From: JAVVRI01 sp036654795
GTDB taxonomy: Bacteria; Bacteroidota; Bacteroidia; Bacteroidales; Tannerellaceae
Reading direction: 5' to 3'
Assembly (NCBI GenBank): GCA_036654795.1
Contig: JAVVRI010000002.1
Coordinates: 1 to 47,786, forward strand
DNA: 47,786 nucleotides
Shown here: positions 24,777 through 33,635 of the stretch, in pieces
How the letters are laid out: every line of letters starts with the position of its first letter
Numbering within the stretch: position 1 is the stretch's first letter
The notes under the pieces: model-generated
The model's database searches: none
What the model saw: only the letters and a program-made list of their open reading frames with translations
Told to the model about the DNA's origin: nothing
Program-made: the position numbers and the translations under genes

Positions 24777-25871
24777 ATGAATTATTGCGAAAAGATACAT
24801 TATAATATATATATTGCCAAGAAAGCAGACTTTTTGACGATGGTCGATGAATTGTTGGCTCAGATACCCGAGAATGAATCGCTTTTGCGGTTAGCGTTTT
24901 TTGGTACACCGAGTAGTAATGAGGAGTATGTTGATCGGCGCGTTTTATTACGTGAAAAGATACGTCGCCGGTATGGCAATCATGAACCCGTGTTGAGTTA
25001 TGTATCTCAGCCACCACTTCATGCAACATTGATATTGGAGGTGCATAGTTATATCCCTGACGAAGATGATCATATAACCTATAAGAGCCTGCGGGGTTTT
25101 CCGTATGTGTTATTAGAAAACAGCGAAGGGCGGTTCCTTTTTGCAGGAGGCTTTCATGGGGATGTAATCAATTTCGCGGTGGAACAGCAGTCGATCGAAG
25201 TGTTTCGACTCGTTGCCGAAGTGATGCGTCGTGAAGGTTTCCCGATTAATAGCATTATTCGCCAATGGAACTACATCGAACAAATCACTCGTTTTGATGG
25301 CGAGAACCAGCACTATCAGACCTTTAATAATGCAAGAGGTGACTATTATGCTATGACGGGATGGCCGGATGGATATCCGGCTGCAACAGGTATTGGGGCA
25401 AATCTGGGTGGTATTCTAGTTGATCTTGATGCTGCAGTTTTTAAGGATTCAACTTGTTTCGCTACGCCGATAGATAATAAATTGCAAGTAGCAGCTCATG
25501 CTTATTCGGAACAAGTTCTGGCATCTGCTCGTCATCGTAAAGCAACGCCGAAATTCGAGCGCGCCAAGAGCATGACTTTTGGGGATCGGAGGTTGGTCTA
25601 TATTTCCGGTACGGCGGCCATTCGGGGAGAAGAAAGTTTGATTGGAGTAGGACTGGCGCGCCAGCTACACATTACGATGGAAAACATCGACCAACTGATT
25701 GGTCAGGCGCGTCTCACGATGCTTAGAGTTTATCTGAAAGAACCCTCTTTTTATGAAGAGGCAGAGGACTTGCTCGAAGCCTATCATTTGGGAATACCCA
25801 TATCTTATATGTGGGCTGACGTATGTCGTGATGAATTGCTTATTGAAATTGAAGGTATAGCTATTGAATAA
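24777..25871 (+). CDS. Chorismatase-like protein (FkbO/Hyg5 type, Rid-like fold)
   Basis: This 364-residue protein has no signal peptide. Its central WNYIEQITRFDG (164-175) and HYQTFNNARGDYY (179-191), followed by GWPDGYPAATGIG (195-207), resemble the chorismatase family. A Rid/YjgF-like 'VYISGTAAIRGEES' strand-loop (about 274-287) and a C-terminal acidic ELLIEIEG (353-360) agree, the latter near where these enzymes keep a catalytic Glu. Chorismatases hydrolyse chorismate to a dihydroxycyclohexadienoate or hydroxybenzoate plus pyruvate. In this locus, between heme proteins, a different substrate or a cofactor role is possible. The family call rests on recalled motifs; activity is not proven. 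The gene starts 42 bases after the cytochrome stop. Confidence 0.6.
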   Translation: MNYCEKIHYNIYIAKKADFLTMVDELLAQIPENESLLRLAFFGTPSSNEEYVDRRVLLREKIRRRYGNHEPVLSYVSQPPLHATLILEVHSYIPDEDDHITYKSLRGFPYVLLENSEGRFLFAGGFHGDVINFAVEQQSIEVFRLVAEVMRREGFPINSIIRQWNYIEQITRFDGENQHYQTFNNARGDYYAMTGWPDGYPAATGIGANLGGILVDLDAAVFKDSTCFATPIDNKLQVAAHAYSEQVLASARHRKATPKFERAKSMTFGDRRLVYISGTAAIRGEESLIGVGLARQLHITMENIDQLIGQARLTMLRVYLKEPSFYEEAEDLLEAYHLGIPISYMWADVCRDELLIEIEGIAIE

Positions 25872-25903
25872 ATAAATTTTACTAACATATAAACAAAGAG
25901 AAA

Positions 25904-26641
25904 ATGAGAAAAGGATTAAATGTGAAAACAATGGTAATGGGGATGTTATTATTCTCCATGGTGGCTTGCACTGGCAAGACAAATGGTACGGCTGATTCAG
26001 CCGCATGTGCTGATTCGACACAATGTGCCGGATGTACTACAGATAAATCTAACTGTAAAAATAATAAAGAGATGACTTACACTAAAAAGTACACAAACGC
26101 CGACTTCTACAAGGACGGCAAGTTTAATCAGGAAGTAGCCATGCAGGCTTACAAGGATATGTTCGAATTTTACGGCGTTCCTTTTACTGAGTTAATGGCG
26201 AAAGACATGTGGGTAACAGACTTTGGTTTGGGCGATTTCGAAAACGTAGGTATGGGTGGTATCTTCTGGGTAAACGATTCAGAATACAAGTATTTCGCAC
26301 ATGCTATCTATCTGTTGCCTAACCAAATGATACCCGAACATGCGCACGTAAAAACAGCGTTTCCTGCCAAACATGAATCATGGATGGTTGAAAAAGGCTG
26401 GGTCTATAACTTCTCTGAAGTGGGCGACGAAACGCCAAATGCACCTGCAATTCCTGCCGGTCATGGTCCTATCAAGAGCAAAAACTTCACTGTACAGAAG
26501 GTGGGCGACGTGCTTCGTTTGAAGAAATTGGAAACATTCCACTTTATGATGGCAGGTCCCGAAGGAGCTGTGGTTGACGAGTGGGCATGTTATCACGACA
26601 ACGCAGGTCTGCGCTTTACAAACGCAAAGGCAGCACTTTAA
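25904..26641 (+). CDS. Cupin lipoprotein related to D-lyxose isomerase
   Basis: This 245-residue lipoprotein has a signal peptide with the lipobox SMVAC (Cys22), then a linker with four more cysteines (C35, C41, C44, C51). A single cupin domain follows at about residues 95-235. The likely metal ligands are all present: H146 and H148 in PEHAHVKT, E158 in KHES, H213 in FHFMMAG. The GAVVDEW block after it recalls the D-lyxose isomerase family, which is normally cytoplasmic, so a membrane-anchored version is unusual. It may isomerise or bind a sugar outside the cytoplasm. The spacing to its neighbours (32 bases before, 87 after with a hairpin) fits the same transcription unit. Confidence 0.7.
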   Translation: MRKGLNVKTMVMGMLLFSMVACTGKTNGTADSAACADSTQCAGCTTDKSNCKNNKEMTYTKKYTNADFYKDGKFNQEVAMQAYKDMFEFYGVPFTELMAKDMWVTDFGLGDFENVGMGGIFWVNDSEYKYFAHAIYLLPNQMIPEHAHVKTAFPAKHESWMVEKGWVYNFSEVGDETPNAPAIPAGHGPIKSKNFTVQKVGDVLRLKKLETFHFMMAGPEGAVVDEWACYHDNAGLRFTNAKAAL

Positions 26642-26661
26642 TTCATATCTCATAAAATCGC

Positions 26662-26696
26662 CGGCAGACATTCCCTACTAAGGGGATTGTCTGCCG
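26662..26696 (+). other. Intercistronic hairpin
   Basis: CGGCAGACA (26662-26670) pairs with TGTCTGCCG (26688-26696), extended inwards by CCCT/AGGG. It has no T run after it. It lies between the cupin and the 1331-residue fusion gene and may act as a 3'-end stabiliser or attenuator. Confidence 0.65.
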
Positions 26697-26728
26697 ACGT
26701 TAAAAACAACCTTAGTAAGTAATAACAC

Positions 26729-29700
26729 ATGAATAAATATAACTTATTAGTGTCGCTTTTCTTATCCTCCTCTTTTCTGGTATCGGCTGTGCCAAAGCAG
26801 AAGACGGTGGAGACGTGGATTGATGCTTCTGTAAAAGCGAAATCAGAATTGCGCGCACAACTTCAGAAGTCAGGTATGCCTGTTCTGTCTAAATGGATGA
26901 AGCATAAAAGTAATGCTGCTCCCTTTGTTGTAGACCTTAAGGGAGTAGATAAGTTGGTGCTGATCACTTCCGGAGGCCCTGACGGTTCCGAATACGATCA
27001 AGCTGTATGGGGTAACGCCCGTTTAATAGCAGCCGATGGTACTTCGGTGTGGTTGGATGAAATTCCTTTTGAATATGGCATAGCTGGTTGGGCTAAACCC
27101 AAGATGAATATCAATGCCTATGATAAAGAAATTTACATCGGTGGAAAACTCTATCCGCATGGTGTGTTTTGCCATGCGAACGGTACGCTGGTCTATCCTG
27201 TAAACAATAAATATGTACGCTTTGAAGCCGAAGTAGGTATAGAAGATACCTCTAGCGGAGGGAGCGTATTCTTTCAGGCGCTGAATGTGTTTCCTAAAAC
27301 GATTGGGGATGCGTTGATCCAGAAATATCCGAGTCAGATCGGTTTGTTGAGTGCCGGTATGGATGGATTGGATACTTGGTTGATTACACCCGATGCTTCT
27401 GTTGAAAAACAGGCTGTAGCGGACGTAGTAGCCAAACTGAAAGATGGCTCTTATTTTAAAAATGCCATGCAGACGATTGACGGAGAGAAAGATCTGAACG
27501 CGCAAATACGTAAATACCTAGAACTGTTTGAAAAGGTACAGGATGTATATACAGTACAATGCGACTTGCAGTGGCTCAATATGGATGCTATCAAGTTGGC
27601 CTTCGACGATATGAAGAAACAGAAAGGCTTTGATGTTGCCAAATACGAACCGATGTACAAAGAATTATTGCAGCTTCAGCAGAAAGGCTTTACCGGTATC
27701 TATAAAGGGGATGCCACAGCATTGGCTGATGCCCGTAAGGCATTGGATAATAAGCGTTCGATATTACTTGGCAACCCGTTGCTGAATGGCGATAAGGTTG
27801 TAGCTACTCACTTTAAATTGGGATCGCGTGCCCGCCAAGCTATGGCTCCCGATTTGGGCACACAGGCTAACAACTGGAGTAATCAAGAGTCTGCTCGTCG
27901 TATCGGTTTTGATGCTGAGATTGTGGAACTGAGTAATCTGCGCGGTGACATCAAAACACGTAGCGTATACAAAGCACCGAATGCCTCTTCTATTGCTGAC
28001 CTGCGTCTGCATTGGGATGGCGACCGGATGATGTTTACACAAACAATGCCCGACAAACGTTGGAATGTATTTGAAGTGAAGATGGATGGAACCGGATGCA
28101 AACCGTTGATTGAAAACGAAGAGCCGGATCTGGAATTCTATGACGGAACTTATCTACCCGACGGACGCATTATTGCAAACTCGAATATTGGTTATCAGGG
28201 TGTTCCCTGCGTAAGTGGTGACGACCCTGTCGGCAACATGGTGCAGTACGATCCGAAGAGCAAGACGCTGCGTCGTTTGACTTTCGATCAGGATGCCAAC
28301 TGGAATCCGGTAGTGATGAATAACGGTCGTGTGATGTATACTCGTTGGGAGTACACGGACTTGACGCACTACTATTCACGTATCATTATGCACATGAATC
28401 CGGACGGAACGGAAAATAAAGCGCTTTATGGTAGTGGCTCTATGTTCCCGAATAGTACGTTCGACGTACAACCTCTTCCGGGACATTCTTCTGCTTTTGT
28501 AGGTGTTATTTCCGGACACCACGGTATTGCTCGCTCGGGGCGTCTGATCGTATTCGATCCGACAAAAGCTCGTAAGGGAACAGCTGGTATTGTACAGGAG
28601 ATTCCTTATCGTAATCGTCCAGTAGTAGAGTTAATAAAAGATGAATTGGTAAATGGCGTATGGCCTCAGTTCATCAAACCGACTCCGCTAAATGACAAAT
28701 ACTTCTTAGTTGCTGCGAAGTTAGATCAGCAATCCTTGTGGGGTATCTATTTGGTGGATATCTATGATAATGTAACTTGTCTGATGCAGGCAGAAGGCGA
28801 AGGTTTTATCAGTCCCGTTGTACTGCGCAAGACGGCAACACCTCCGGCCATTCCAGACCGTGTGAAGCTGAATGACAAGGAAGCTACCGTCTTTATTCAG
28901 GACATTTACGAAGGAGAGGGTTTGATGGGTGTGCCTCGTGGTATCGTCAAATCACTCCGTCTGCATGCTTATGAATATGCTTATGTGAAGACGACTTCCG
29001 ATCATAACTGGCATGGTATTCAGAGTGGGTGGGACATCAAGCGTCAATTGGGTACGGTACCTGTTGAGTCGGATGGTTCTGTGATCTTTAAAGTTCCGGC
29101 CAATACGCCTATCTCCATTCAACCGTTGGATGAAAACGGAGTTGCCATTCAATGGATGCGTAGCTGGTTTACAGCACAACCGGGTGAAGTAGTTTCTTGC
29201 GTAGGTTGCCATGAAGATCAAAATCAGATCCCGATGCCGAAGCGTGTCATTGCTTCTCAGAAGGCTCCTTCCCGATTGGCTACCCCTGAAGGTGGTGTCC
29301 GTTCGTTCACATTCGACCTCGAGATACAACCTATTTTGGATCGTGCTTGTATTGCCTGCCATAATGGTGAAGGTAAAGCGTTCGATATGCGTGGTGGTAA
29401 GAAGGATAAGCGTGGTTATGGTTCATCCTATCTAAACCTTCATCCTTACGTTCATCGTCAAGGAGGAGAAGGAGATATGGTCGTATTGCAACCTTACGAA
29501 TATCATCCCAATACCAGCGAATTGGTTCGTATGTTGAAGAAGGGTCATCACAATGTGAAACTGACCGATGCCGAATGGTTGAAACTTTATAACTGGATTG
29601 ATTACAATGCTCCGGATAAGGGTTATTTCAATGCCAATAAGATCACAGACTTCCCTTATAAGGGTTTCGATCAGATTGCTCGTCGTAAGGAGTTGACCGA

Positions 29701-30724
29701 CAAATATGCCGGTGGTGCCGGGGTCGATTGGAAAAAAGAAATCTCCGACTATGCCGGATACTTGAAGAGTAAAGGAGAAATCAAACCCGTAATGCCTGAA
29801 AAACTACCTCCTGTAAAGGAAAAGACAGTGAAGGTAAAGGGCTGGCCATTTGACGCAACTGCTATTAAAGCAATGTTAGCGAACGAAAAGGAAACTCGCA
29901 AAGAGATAGAACTGATGCCGGGTGTTAAAATGACATTTGTACGCATCCCTGCCGGTACGTTTGTTATGGGTAGTTATCAGGGTGAACCTGACGCTTATCC
30001 TATATCCAAAGTGAAGATTGCAAAATCTTTCTGGATGGCGGAAATGGAAGTAACGAACGAACAGTTCCGTACGATCTATCCCGACCATGACAGCCGCTTT
30101 GTCGATCAGATGTGGAAAGACCACGTTGTGCAAGGTTATCCTGCCAACAATCCGGAGCAACCAGTTATCCGCGTAAGCTATAACGACGCTATGGAATATT
30201 GCAAGAAACTGAGTGAAAAGACAGGTCTCCACATTACGCTTCCTACCGAGGCACAATGGGAGTGGGCTTGTCGCGCAGGTAGTGCTGAAGACTTCTGGTA
30301 TGGTAACATGAATGCTAATTTTGGCAAGTTCGAAAACCTGGCCGATGTTACGACACTCAAGTTTGCTGTAAGCGGTGTTAATCCGCAGCCGATGCCAAAG
30401 ACATCAAGCTGGTACAAGTACTATACATATCTTCCGAAAGAAGAAGGTGTTGATGATGGAAATCTGATTCAGGTAAATTCGAAAGCCTATCAGGCTAATC
30501 CCTTCGGATTGTACAGTATGCATGGTAATATTGCCGAGTGGACTCGTTCTGATTACGCGTCTTATCCGTACTCTGAAAAAGTTAAAACTCCTTCAGAATA
30601 CAAAGTTGTGCGCGGAGGTTCGTATATTGAGCGCCCGAAGTACTCTACGGCTTATTCCCGCAAGGCATATTATCCGTATCAACGCGTGTTCAACGTGGGC
30701 TTCCGGGTAGTGATTGAAGATTAA
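26729..30724 (+). CDS. NPCBM - HzsA-like - cytochrome c - SUMF1 fusion protein
   Basis: This 1331-residue exported protein has a signal peptide at residues 1-20. An NPCBM/NEW2-like sugar-binding domain lies at about 65-190 (YPHGVFCHANGTLVYPV) and a helical linker at about 225-345. An HzsA-like propeller and middle region lies at about 385-815, with LRLHWDGDRMMFTQT, NPVVMNNGRVMYTRWEYTD and MFPNSTFDVQPLPGH. Two heme-c sites are CVGCH (824-828) and CIACH (874-878). A C-terminal SUMF1/formylglycine-enzyme-like domain occupies about 1058-1331 (AGTFVMGS, LPTEAQWEWACRAGS, MHGNIAEW, VVRGGSY). Resemblance to the alpha subunit of hydrazine synthase is by recall of the middle domain. Such proteins are typical of Planctomycetes and Verrucomicrobia. 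It should be a periplasmic redox enzyme or carbohydrate-binding electron-transfer protein with unknown substrate. Confidence 0.8.
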   Translation: MNKYNLLVSLFLSSSFLVSAVPKQKTVETWIDASVKAKSELRAQLQKSGMPVLSKWMKHKSNAAPFVVDLKGVDKLVLITSGGPDGSEYDQAVWGNARLIAADGTSVWLDEIPFEYGIAGWAKPKMNINAYDKEIYIGGKLYPHGVFCHANGTLVYPVNNKYVRFEAEVGIEDTSSGGSVFFQALNVFPKTIGDALIQKYPSQIGLLSAGMDGLDTWLITPDASVEKQAVADVVAKLKDGSYFKNAMQTIDGEKDLNAQIRKYLELFEKVQDVYTVQCDLQWLNMDAIKLAFDDMKKQKGFDVAKYEPMYKELLQLQQKGFTGIYKGDATALADARKALDNKRSILLGNPLLNGDKVVATHFKLGSRARQAMAPDLGTQANNWSNQESARRIGFDAEIVELSNLRGDIKTRSVYKAPNASSIADLRLHWDGDRMMFTQTMPDKRWNVFEVKMDGTGCKPLIENEEPDLEFYDGTYLPDGRIIANSNIGYQGVPCVSGDDPVGNMVQYDPKSKTLRRLTFDQDANWNPVVMNNGRVMYTRWEYTDLTHYYSRIIMHMNPDGTENKALYGSGSMFPNSTFDVQPLPGHSSAFVGVISGHHGIARSGRLIVFDPTKARKGTAGIVQEIPYRNRPVVELIKDELVNGVWPQFIKPTPLNDKYFLVAAKLDQQSLWGIYLVDIYDNVTCLMQAEGEGFISPVVLRKTATPPAIPDRVKLNDKEATVFIQDIYEGEGLMGVPRGIVKSLRLHAYEYAYVKTTSDHNWHGIQSGWDIKRQLGTVPVESDGSVIFKVPANTPISIQPLDENGVAIQWMRSWFTAQPGEVVSCVGCHEDQNQIPMPKRVIASQKAPSRLATPEGGVRSFTFDLEIQPILDRACIACHNGEGKAFDMRGGKKDKRGYGSSYLNLHPYVHRQGGEGDMVVLQPYEYHPNTSELVRMLKKGHHNVKLTDAEWLKLYNWIDYNAPDKGYFNANKITDFPYKGFDQIARRKELTDKYAGGAGVDWKKEISDYAGYLKSKGEIKPVMPEKLPPVKEKTVKVKGWPFDATAIKAMLANEKETRKEIELMPGVKMTFVRIPAGTFVMGSYQGEPDAYPISKVKIAKSFWMAEMEVTNEQFRTIYPDHDSRFVDQMWKDHVVQGYPANNPEQPVIRVSYNDAMEYCKKLSEKTGLHITLPTEAQWEWACRAGSAEDFWYGNMNANFGKFENLADVTTLKFAVSGVNPQPMPKTSSWYKYYTYLPKEEGVDDGNLIQVNSKAYQANPFGLYSMHGNIAEWTRSDYASYPYSEKVKTPSEYKVVRGGSYIERPKYSTAYSRKAYYPYQRVFNVGFRVVIED

Positions 30725-30744
30725 AAAATGATGAACAGATAGTT

Positions 30745-30781
30745 GCCGGAGCGGGGAGGGTTTCCCCTTTACCGTTCCGGC
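30745..30781 (+). terminator. Hairpin after the HzsA-like fusion gene
   Basis: GCCGGA (30745-30750) pairs with TCCGGC (30776-30781), with further G/C-rich pairing inside (GGGG...CCCC). GATTTATCTTTT follows. It could be a partial terminator in the 91-base gap before the cytochrome assembly gene, lowering expression of downstream genes relative to the cytochromes. Confidence 0.6.
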
Positions 30782-30815
30782 GATTTATCTTTTAAGATTG
30801 AACTAAAACGGTCAA

Positions 30816-33266
30816 ATGAAAACAACGCTCAACAGAATTATTTCCTCTTATGTGACGACTGTCGTCTTACTTTTAGTCTATGCCCTTGTCTTGGCATTGG
30901 CCACTTTTATAGAAAAGTATCACGGTACACCGGCGGCTAAAGCGATGGTTTACTACTCACCTTTATTCTTTCTGTTGCATTTTCTGCTAGTTCTTAATTT
31001 TATCTCAGCCCTTTTAAAGCACCAGTTACTTAAAAAACGTAAATGGGGATTGATGCTGACTCACCTCTCTTTTATTATTATTCTATTAGGAGCTTTGGTC
31101 TCTTTCCTTTTTGGGGAAGAGGGCATCCTTCATCTCCGTGAAGGAGAAAGCAGCGACCGTATAGCTGTTCATGCTGACGGTAAAACAACCTTTCACACGC
31201 TGCCTTTCAGTGTGGAGCTTGTCAAATTTAATTTAACCCGTTATCCCGGTTCGGCTAGTCCGTCATCGTATGAAAGCGAATTGTTGGTGCATGTGGACGG
31301 GACGACACGCAATGAACGAGTATTTATGAATAACATCCTTGACGTAAAAGGATATCGTTTCTTTCAGGCCTCTTATGATACGGACGAACAGGGGACTGTT
31401 CTCTCTGTAAATCGTGACGTAGCCGGAAGAAATATAACGTATACCGGTTACCTATTATTGGTGATCGGATTTATCTTTTGTTTTATTGGGAAAAACTCCC
31501 GTTTTATGAAGTTGAGCCGTCGGCTGAAAGAGCTGCGCGCTTCTGCTTCGGTTGTGGGGACACTTCTGTTGTTACTAATATCCACGGTTTCGCTGAGTGC
31601 GAAGGAAAGTGCTTCGCCTATGTTAGACGCTGTATTAAAGTATCAGATTAGTCCGGCTCATGCCGCCACCTTTGGTGCGCTGCCGGTACAGTTGGGTAAC
31701 GGACGTATGGTTCCGGTTAATACTTTCTCCTCCGAAATTCTTCGTAAATTACATAAATCAGAACGAATCGGTACGATCAACTCCGATCAATTCTTGTTAA
31801 GCCTTTTGGCTATGCCGGATATGTGGATGCGGGTGCCATTCATTGCTAACGGCAATCAAGAGCTCAGCTCGTATTACGATCTGAGCAAGGATGAATGCGC
31901 CTACATTGAGCTTTTCGATAGCAACGGTAACTACAAGTTACAAGAGAAGTTGGACGAGGCTTACAATAAAATGCCTGCCGATCGTAATCGCTTCGACAAA
32001 GACCTGCTCAAACTGGACGAGCAAATCAACATACTCCACCAACTGATGAATGAGCAAATGCTAAACCTCTTTCCGCGCGAAGAGGCGCCAGACCATAAAT
32101 GGTATGCTCCGGGTGATGATTTGTCCGATTTCAATGGTAAGGATTCGATGTTTGTTTCCCGCATTATGGACTGGTACCTGTCAGAGGTACAGACTGCTTT
32201 GCAGAGTGGCGAATGGTCGAAAGCGGATGAGGTCGTCGGCATGATCTCTACCTACCAACAGGCAAAAAACAAGACGCTAGATATTAGTCCGAAAAAGATA
32301 CAAGCCGAATTGAAATATAACAAAATGGAGGTGTTCCGTTATTGTAAGATTGGCTACTTGATTCTAGGCGGGCTCTTGCTGACACTTTCGTTCGTTATGC
32401 TTTTCCGGCAGCGGAGGTGGATGAAGGGAATGATCTGGGTGCTGGGTATTGGTGTGCTGATCGTTTTCCATTTCCATATGTTGGGGATGGGGATGCGATG
32501 GTATATTGCTGGTTATGCCCCCTGGAGTAATTCGTATGAAACGATGGTTTATGTGGCTTGGGCTACTATTTTGGGCGGTTTGCTGTTTGTGCGTCGTAGC
32601 ACGATCACTTTCTCGCTCGCCACATTGTTTGGAGGGATTATTCTCTTTGTTTCCGGTCTGAGTTGGATGGATCCGCAGATCAATCAGCTGGTGCCGGTGC
32701 TGAAGTCGCCTTGGCTGATGTTTCATGTAGCTGTCATTGTGGCGGCTTATGGTTTCTTTGGCATCAGTTGCCTGATCGGGTTGACGAATCAAGTAATGAT
32801 GTGCATCGGTGGTAAGAAAAGTCGCGCCTTATTGCGCAACCGCATACAAGAATTGACGATTGTAAACGAAATGTCCCTATTGGTCGGCTTGGCGTTGATG
32901 ACGATTGGCACCTTCCTTGGAGCTGTCTGGGCAAACGAGTCGTGGGGACGTTATTGGGGCTGGGATCCGAAAGAGACTTGGGCATTAATTACAATGGTGC
33001 TCTATGCCGTGGTTATTCATTTGCGCTTAGTGAAGCGCTGGGACAATCCGTGGTTGCTTAACTTGGGTTCAGTCGTAGTCTTCTTCTCTGTGCTGATGAC
33101 CTTCTTTGGTGTCAATTATTTATTGAGCGGCATGCACTCCTACGGTCAAAGTGATGTGGCGAACAGTTTGTTTGTCTATCTTTACGTGGCCGCAGGCTTG
33201 GTGGTAGTATTGGCCTGCTTTAGCCGCAAGGGATGGTTCAAACTTGAAGATAAAGAACAGAAATAA
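30816..33266 (+). CDS. Cytochrome c assembly protein, ResB-CcsA fusion
   Basis: This 816-residue membrane protein builds c-type cytochromes by system II, moving heme across the membrane and attaching it to CxxCH. The N-terminal ResB-like part (about residues 1-235) has membrane segments at about 10-30, 45-65, 75-95 and 205-225. A periplasmic stretch of about 240-500 follows, then a multi-span CcsA domain. The heme-handling WWD motif WGRYWGWDPKETW lies at about 710-722. It directly follows the di-heme fusion gene, so it probably serves the two cytochromes of this locus. No CcdA or ResA-type thioredoxin gene is present in the window. Confidence 0.92.
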   Translation: MKTTLNRIISSYVTTVVLLLVYALVLALATFIEKYHGTPAAKAMVYYSPLFFLLHFLLVLNFISALLKHQLLKKRKWGLMLTHLSFIIILLGALVSFLFGEEGILHLREGESSDRIAVHADGKTTFHTLPFSVELVKFNLTRYPGSASPSSYESELLVHVDGTTRNERVFMNNILDVKGYRFFQASYDTDEQGTVLSVNRDVAGRNITYTGYLLLVIGFIFCFIGKNSRFMKLSRRLKELRASASVVGTLLLLLISTVSLSAKESASPMLDAVLKYQISPAHAATFGALPVQLGNGRMVPVNTFSSEILRKLHKSERIGTINSDQFLLSLLAMPDMWMRVPFIANGNQELSSYYDLSKDECAYIELFDSNGNYKLQEKLDEAYNKMPADRNRFDKDLLKLDEQINILHQLMNEQMLNLFPREEAPDHKWYAPGDDLSDFNGKDSMFVSRIMDWYLSEVQTALQSGEWSKADEVVGMISTYQQAKNKTLDISPKKIQAELKYNKMEVFRYCKIGYLILGGLLLTLSFVMLFRQRRWMKGMIWVLGIGVLIVFHFHMLGMGMRWYIAGYAPWSNSYETMVYVAWATILGGLLFVRRSTITFSLATLFGGIILFVSGLSWMDPQINQLVPVLKSPWLMFHVAVIVAAYGFFGISCLIGLTNQVMMCIGGKKSRALLRNRIQELTIVNEMSLLVGLALMTIGTFLGAVWANESWGRYWGWDPKETWALITMVLYAVVIHLRLVKRWDNPWLLNLGSVVVFFSVLMTFFGVNYLLSGMHSYGQSDVANSLFVYLYVAAGLVVVLACFSRKGWFKLEDKEQK

Positions 33267-33297
33267 CCTATATAAAAACATTTAAAACAAAGTAATC

Positions 33298-33612
33298 ATG
33301 AGAACATTTAATCACGTAGGTATTCCTACAACTGAAAGTAAAGCAGGAGCAGTCTATAACGAAGGTCTGAGTGTCTGGCTGACTGATTATAGTAAAAGTA
33401 CAAACCGCATTGAATTTTTAAAGTTTGAGGCAGGTAGCTGCATGCCTGAATTGATTCAAACAACAGCTCATTTGGCTTATACCGTGCCTTGTCTCAAAAC
33501 AGAACTGGAAGGTAAAAAGGTCATCTTTGGCCCGGCTGTATGCGACGAGCATCTGACGATTGCTTTTATCGAAGAAGAGGGTATTGCTATTGAAATTATG
33601 GAAATTAAATAA
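33298..33612 (+). CDS. Compact VOC-superfamily metalloprotein
   Basis: This 104-residue cytoplasmic protein begins with the typical FNHVGIPT of the vicinal oxygen chelate fold and ends with GIAIEIMEIK. Four residues sit where VOC enzymes bind metal: H6, E39 (RIEFLKF), H58 (AHLAYTV) and E99. It is therefore likely an active metalloenzyme of glyoxalase/epimerase type even though it is shorter than the usual 125-150 residues. It lies 31 bases after the CcsBA gene and 23 before dhaK, so it probably acts on a small keto or diketo compound of the same pathway. The reaction is not determined. Confidence 0.7.
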   Translation: MRTFNHVGIPTTESKAGAVYNEGLSVWLTDYSKSTNRIEFLKFEAGSCMPELIQTTAHLAYTVPCLKTELEGKKVIFGPAVCDEHLTIAFIEEEGIAIEIMEIK

Positions 33613-33620
33613 TAAAAAAA

Positions 33621-33626
33621 AGGAGG
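33621..33626 (+). promoter_or_regulatory. Strong Shine-Dalgarno site before dhaK
   Basis: AGGAGG lies 9 bases before the ATG at 33636. Such a perfect site is rare in this window, where most genes have only A/T-rich leaders, and it fixes the dhaK start. It may mark high expression or a foreign origin. Confidence 0.75.
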
Positions 33627-33635
33627 AATCACATT

